Shown: piece after piece, positions 61,699-64,000 of the stretch
How positions within the stretch are numbered: the stretch's first letter is position 1
Layout of the letters: every line of letters begins with the position of its first letter
Made by a program: the position numbers and the translations under genes
Assembly: GCF_020073745.1 (NCBI RefSeq)
Contig: NZ_JAIRAU010000043.1
Coordinates: 372,001-436,000 of the forward strand
Direction of reading: 5' to 3'
Origin: Nannocystis pusilla
GTDB taxonomy: Bacteria; Myxococcota_A; Polyangia; Nannocystales; Nannocystaceae
Length of the DNA: 64,000 nucleotides
The notes under the pieces: generated by a model
What the model saw: the letters and a program-made list of their open reading frames with translations, nothing else
Told to the model about the DNA's origin: nothing
Database searches by the model: none

Positions 61699-62044
61699 GC
61701 CCGGGAGGATAACAGGATGTCGCGCGGTTTCGCCGTCCCGTGCAGGCCGCGATCGCGGCCATGGCCCAATACGGCGAGCCCGCGCCCGAGCCGTGCTCCC
61801 GCTGCTTCGCGACGAGAGGTGTCGACGAGCACGCGGGGCGTGGAACCGCCGGCACACGCGCATGGACGCCGACGAGCGCGGGCAGCTGTGGGCCGGCGGC
61901 GACGCGGACGACGCACGGCCGCGGCCGGGCGGGCGGCCGACGAAGGGATCGCGTCGAAGATCGAGGGCGCCCAAAGTCCGTGGGACCGGATCATGCCGCT
62001 GTTCCGCCGAGCAGCGCCGGCTCGACGGCGGTAAAATCAGGGCG
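61699..62044. other. Divergent gap with a 16-bp palindrome
   Basis: 346 bp with no supported gene. GGCCGCGATCGCGGCC (61745-61760) is a perfect palindrome containing the octamer GCGATCGC. An open frame runs into the next gene but shows no domain. Promoters for both flanking genes must lie here. Confidence 0.5.
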
Positions 62045-62767
62045 ATGATCGATGTCGTCCTGTCGGGTCCGGGGAAGAACGCGCTGAGCTCGGCGCTGAT
62101 GCAGTCGCTTCGCGGCCAGCTGGCGCGCGCCGAGGGGCAGCCGGTGCTGGTTCGCGGCGAGGGCGACGCGTTCTCCGCCGGGCTCAACTTCTTCGAGCTG
62201 GCGACCCTCGACGCCGCCGGGCTCGACGAGTTCCTGGCTGTCCTCGAGGACCTGCTCCACGAGCTCTACAACTACCCGGGCCCGACGGTGGCGCTGGTCG
62301 GCGGCCACGCGATCGCCGGCGGCTGCCTGGTGGCGATGTGCTGCGACCACCGCGTGTGCGCGGACGACCCCCGCCTCAAGATCGGGCTCAACGAGGTGGC
62401 GCTGGGCCTGCACTTCCCCGGCCCGGCGCTGGCCCTGGCGCGCAAGCGCGTCAACCCGCAGTGCCTCGACGAGGTGATCCTCGGTGCCCGCCTGTACGGG
62501 CCGCAGGACGCGCTGCGCGTCGGCCTGGTCGACGAGGTGGCCGCCGCCGCCGAGGCCGTGGCCCGCCAGCGCCTGACCGAGCTCGCCAGCCACCCCGCCG
62601 ACGCCTACAGCGCGGCCAAGCGGGCGATCCGCGGCGGGGTGCTCGACGTCGACCCGGCCCAGCGCCGCGCCGAGCGCGAGGCGCTGCTGCCGGCCTGGAC
62701 CGACCCGGCGCTGCGCGCCCGGATCGGCGCGTTCCTGGCCGCGAAGGCGCGGTCGAAGGAGTCGTGA
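62045..62767 (+). CDS. Enoyl-CoA hydratase/isomerase (crotonase) family protein
   Basis: 240 aa from ATG 62045. The oxyanion-hole segments are F-S-A-G-L-N-F-F-E-L and A-I-A-G-G-C-L-V-A-M, and the catalytic Glu candidate is in G-L-N-E-V-A-L-G-L. A single Glu suggests an isomerase-type rather than two-Glu hydratase reaction, but this is weak. It would act on acyl-CoA in fatty acid breakdown. Upstream in-frame sequence is the gap. Confidence 0.87.
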   Translation: MIDVVLSGPGKNALSSALMQSLRGQLARAEGQPVLVRGEGDAFSAGLNFFELATLDAAGLDEFLAVLEDLLHELYNYPGPTVALVGGHAIAGGCLVAMCCDHRVCADDPRLKIGLNEVALGLHFPGPALALARKRVNPQCLDEVILGARLYGPQDALRVGLVDEVAAAAEAVARQRLTELASHPADAYSAAKRAIRGGVLDVDPAQRRAEREALLPAWTDPALRARIGAFLAAKARSKES

Positions 62768-63068
62768 AGGGCAGGTCCCCGGGGGCAGGTCCTCAGGGAC
62801 AGGTCCTCGGGGACAGGGTCAAGAGGACATGTCTCTTCAAGCTGGTCGTGCTGACCTGCGCGCCGGGGCGGGCGCCGGAGGCGCCAGCGACCCTGGCGGA
62901 CCCGGAGGCGGTGTTCATCGCCGGGCGCGGCGCCTAGCCGCGCGGCCCGAGATGTCCGAAAGCGCTCGTCCCCTCCGTCGGGCCTGCTCCGCGTGCCCGG
63001 GCCGCGCTCATGACATGGCTGAAAGGACATGTCATGAATCGATTCATACGATGGCCTTCGAGACAGGT
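62768..63068. repeat. Convergent gap with CATG-family arrays
   Basis: 301 bp. Cores CAGG 62772, CAGG 62786, CAGG 62800, CAGG 62814 and CATG 62828, exactly 14 bp apart, form a five-core array starting 5 bp after the hydratase stop. A second pair is CATG 63014 and 63028, and CAGG 63064 is 14 bp after GATG 63050. An open frame across it (start 62829) has no support. No other gene. Confidence 0.75.
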
Positions 63069-64000
63069 TTATTGGCAGGTCGTGCCCTTCATCGCGCCGG
63101 GGGTCGCCACGCCGCCGGTGCAGCTGGCGCCCGGGTCGCAGTCGGCGTCGCTGGTGCACTCGCCGCACAGGCCGAGCGGGAAAACGCCCATGAGGCTCAC
63201 CTCGCTGCAGATGCCGGAGGAGCAGGCCGCGCCGCCGCCGGGAGCGAGGGAGCAGCCGGCGTCGTTCGGGAGCGAGCCCGGGGCCACGCACGCGCGGTGA
63301 CCGGCGAACAGGCGCGACCCGAAGCTGGGCGCGCAATAAGGGGTCTGCGCCGGACAGTCGGCATCGGTGGCGCACTCGCTGCAGGTCTTCGGCAGGCCGG
63401 GGATCGGGTTGTCCTCGTAGACGTCGAGGCACAGCGGGGCCGCGGGACCGCAGGCCTGGTCGGTCTCGCAGCCCTGGCCGAGCCCGCCGGTGTTGCAGAA
63501 CGAGCCTTGACCGTCGACGGGGGCCGAGCAGCCGCCGCCGGGGCAGTCGTCGTCGTCGATGCACTCGCCGCACACGCTGGGCGCGTCGATCGGCTGGTAA
63601 CACTTGCCGGAGAGGCACGCGCAGCCCTCGTTGAAGCACGGCGCGCCGTTCGGCTGGGGATCGTCGCACGGCGGCGCGACCGTGGTCGCCTCGCTGAGCG
63701 AGCCGGCGCTGGCGGAGGGGTCGGAGGGGTCGGACGGATCGTCGCCGGTGGTCTGCCAGGGGCCGCTCGTGGTGATGTCCGGGCCGCCGCTCGTGGTGGC
63801 GGAGCTGCCTCCGCACGCAGGGACGTCGGGATACACCGAGCCGAGGGTGGCCAGGTTCTGCTCGCACGCCATGAGGCACAGCTCCGCGGCCCCGGACGAG
63901 CCCTGCCAGCACGGGCTGTCGGGGCCGTAGCTCATCTCGGCGGCCGGTAGCGCGTCCGGCGTGGCCGCGGCGACGCAGGCGAGGTAGGTGTCGCAGATCC
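63069..64000 (-). CDS. Cys-rich lipoprotein, N-terminus outside the window
   Basis: At least 310 codons; the frame is open to 64000 and starts beyond it, and the internal ATG at 63935 is not the start (upstream residues I-C-D-T-Y-L-A-C continue the same Cys pattern). The 25 or more Cys come in repeated C-x-x-D-x-D-C units (C-G-E-C-I-D-D-D-D-C and C-S-E-C-A-T-D-A-D-C), separated by a Thr/Ser/Gly/Asp linker. This type is common in secreted proteins of myxobacteria. Function unknown. Confidence 0.8.
   Translation of the reverse strand, partial: ICDTYLACVAAATPDALPAAEMSYGPDSPCWQGSSGAAELCLMACEQNLATLGSVYPDVPACGGSSATTSGGPDITTSGPWQTTGDDPSDPSDPSASAGSLSEATTVAPPCDDPQPNGAPCFNEGCACLSGKCYQPIDAPSVCGECIDDDDCPGGGCSAPVDGQGSFCNTGGLGQGCETDQACGPAAPLCLDVYEDNPIPGLPKTCSECATDADCPAQTPYCAPSFGSRLFAGHRACVAPGSLPNDAGCSLAPGGGAACSSGICSEVSLMGVFPLGLCGECTSDADCDPGASCTGGVATPGAMKGTTCQ

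Noticed and set aside
62829..63950. Plus-strand open frame after the enoyl-CoA hydratase
   Set aside because: It covers repeat arrays and the antisense of the Cys-rich lipoprotein; no domain.

Overview
This is about 64 kb of very GC-rich DNA (roughly 70% or more by eye) from a free-living Gram-negative bacterium. I infer a myxobacterium of the Nannocystis/Plesiocystis type. The reasons are the many secreted lipoproteins with Ser/Thr/Gly/Asp-rich linkers and Cys-rich or repeat domains, two Hanks-type Ser/Thr kinases (one with a TPR-like tail beside an ECF sigma factor), a CarF-type plasmalogen desaturase, and the overall codon style. I could not compare it with any database.

Layout. 0-5.6 kb: the tail of an Rdx-family protein, an FG-GAP lipoprotein, a tandem-repeat block, a divergent TetR/cytochrome P450 pair with a clear shared operator, and aroE. 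6.4-18.2 kb: division genes split in two. ftsZ (6.4 kb) is separated from ftsQ-ftsA (15.8-18.2 kb) by about 8 kb of accessory genes: two SDR oxidoreductases, LysR and AraC regulators, a PhyH dioxygenase, an LRR lipoprotein and an AhpD-like protein. 18.3-28.5 kb: a small secreted protein with a membrane partner, a second LRR lipoprotein, DUF202, a TonB-dependent receptor coupled to a lipoprotein, and an unknown 538-aa protein. 28.9-33 kb: kinase, small protein, ECF sigma factor. 33.3-40.2 kb: a LysR/quinone reductase pair, an LpoB-like/COG3014/outer-membrane operon, DUF493, a fused sigma/anti-sigma protein and an S4 RNA-binding protein. 41.3-44.1 kb: lipoprotein plus kinase. 44.2-47.3 kb: an RNA-repair operon (243-aa partner, RtcB ligase, release factor PrfH). 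47.7-64 kb: an Asp/Asn hydroxylase coupled to a GNAT-cNMP fusion, envelope proteins, DUF2079, DUF4349, CarF-like desaturase, NDH-2, a GST, a TolB-like protein, an enoyl-CoA hydratase, and a Cys-rich lipoprotein cut by the window end.

The two most striking things are these. First, a dispersed palindromic repeat with an exact 14-bp period, unit CATG-TCC-N4-GGA, forms arrays of 2 to 6 units. It sits at most convergent gene junctions longer than about 50 bp, where it resembles bidirectional terminators, and it also lies inside coding regions (aroE, ftsQ, the end of ftsA, prfH and others). Second, the RtcB-PrfH RNA-repair operon carries a translationally coupled upstream gene of unknown function, with a strong sigma70-like promoter about 500 bp upstream and a strongly structured leader between them.

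Many long open frames run antisense to real genes because of the GC bias. They were set aside in favour of frames with recognisable domains, signal peptides and sensible starts. No tRNA, rRNA, CRISPR array, insertion sequence or prophage was seen.
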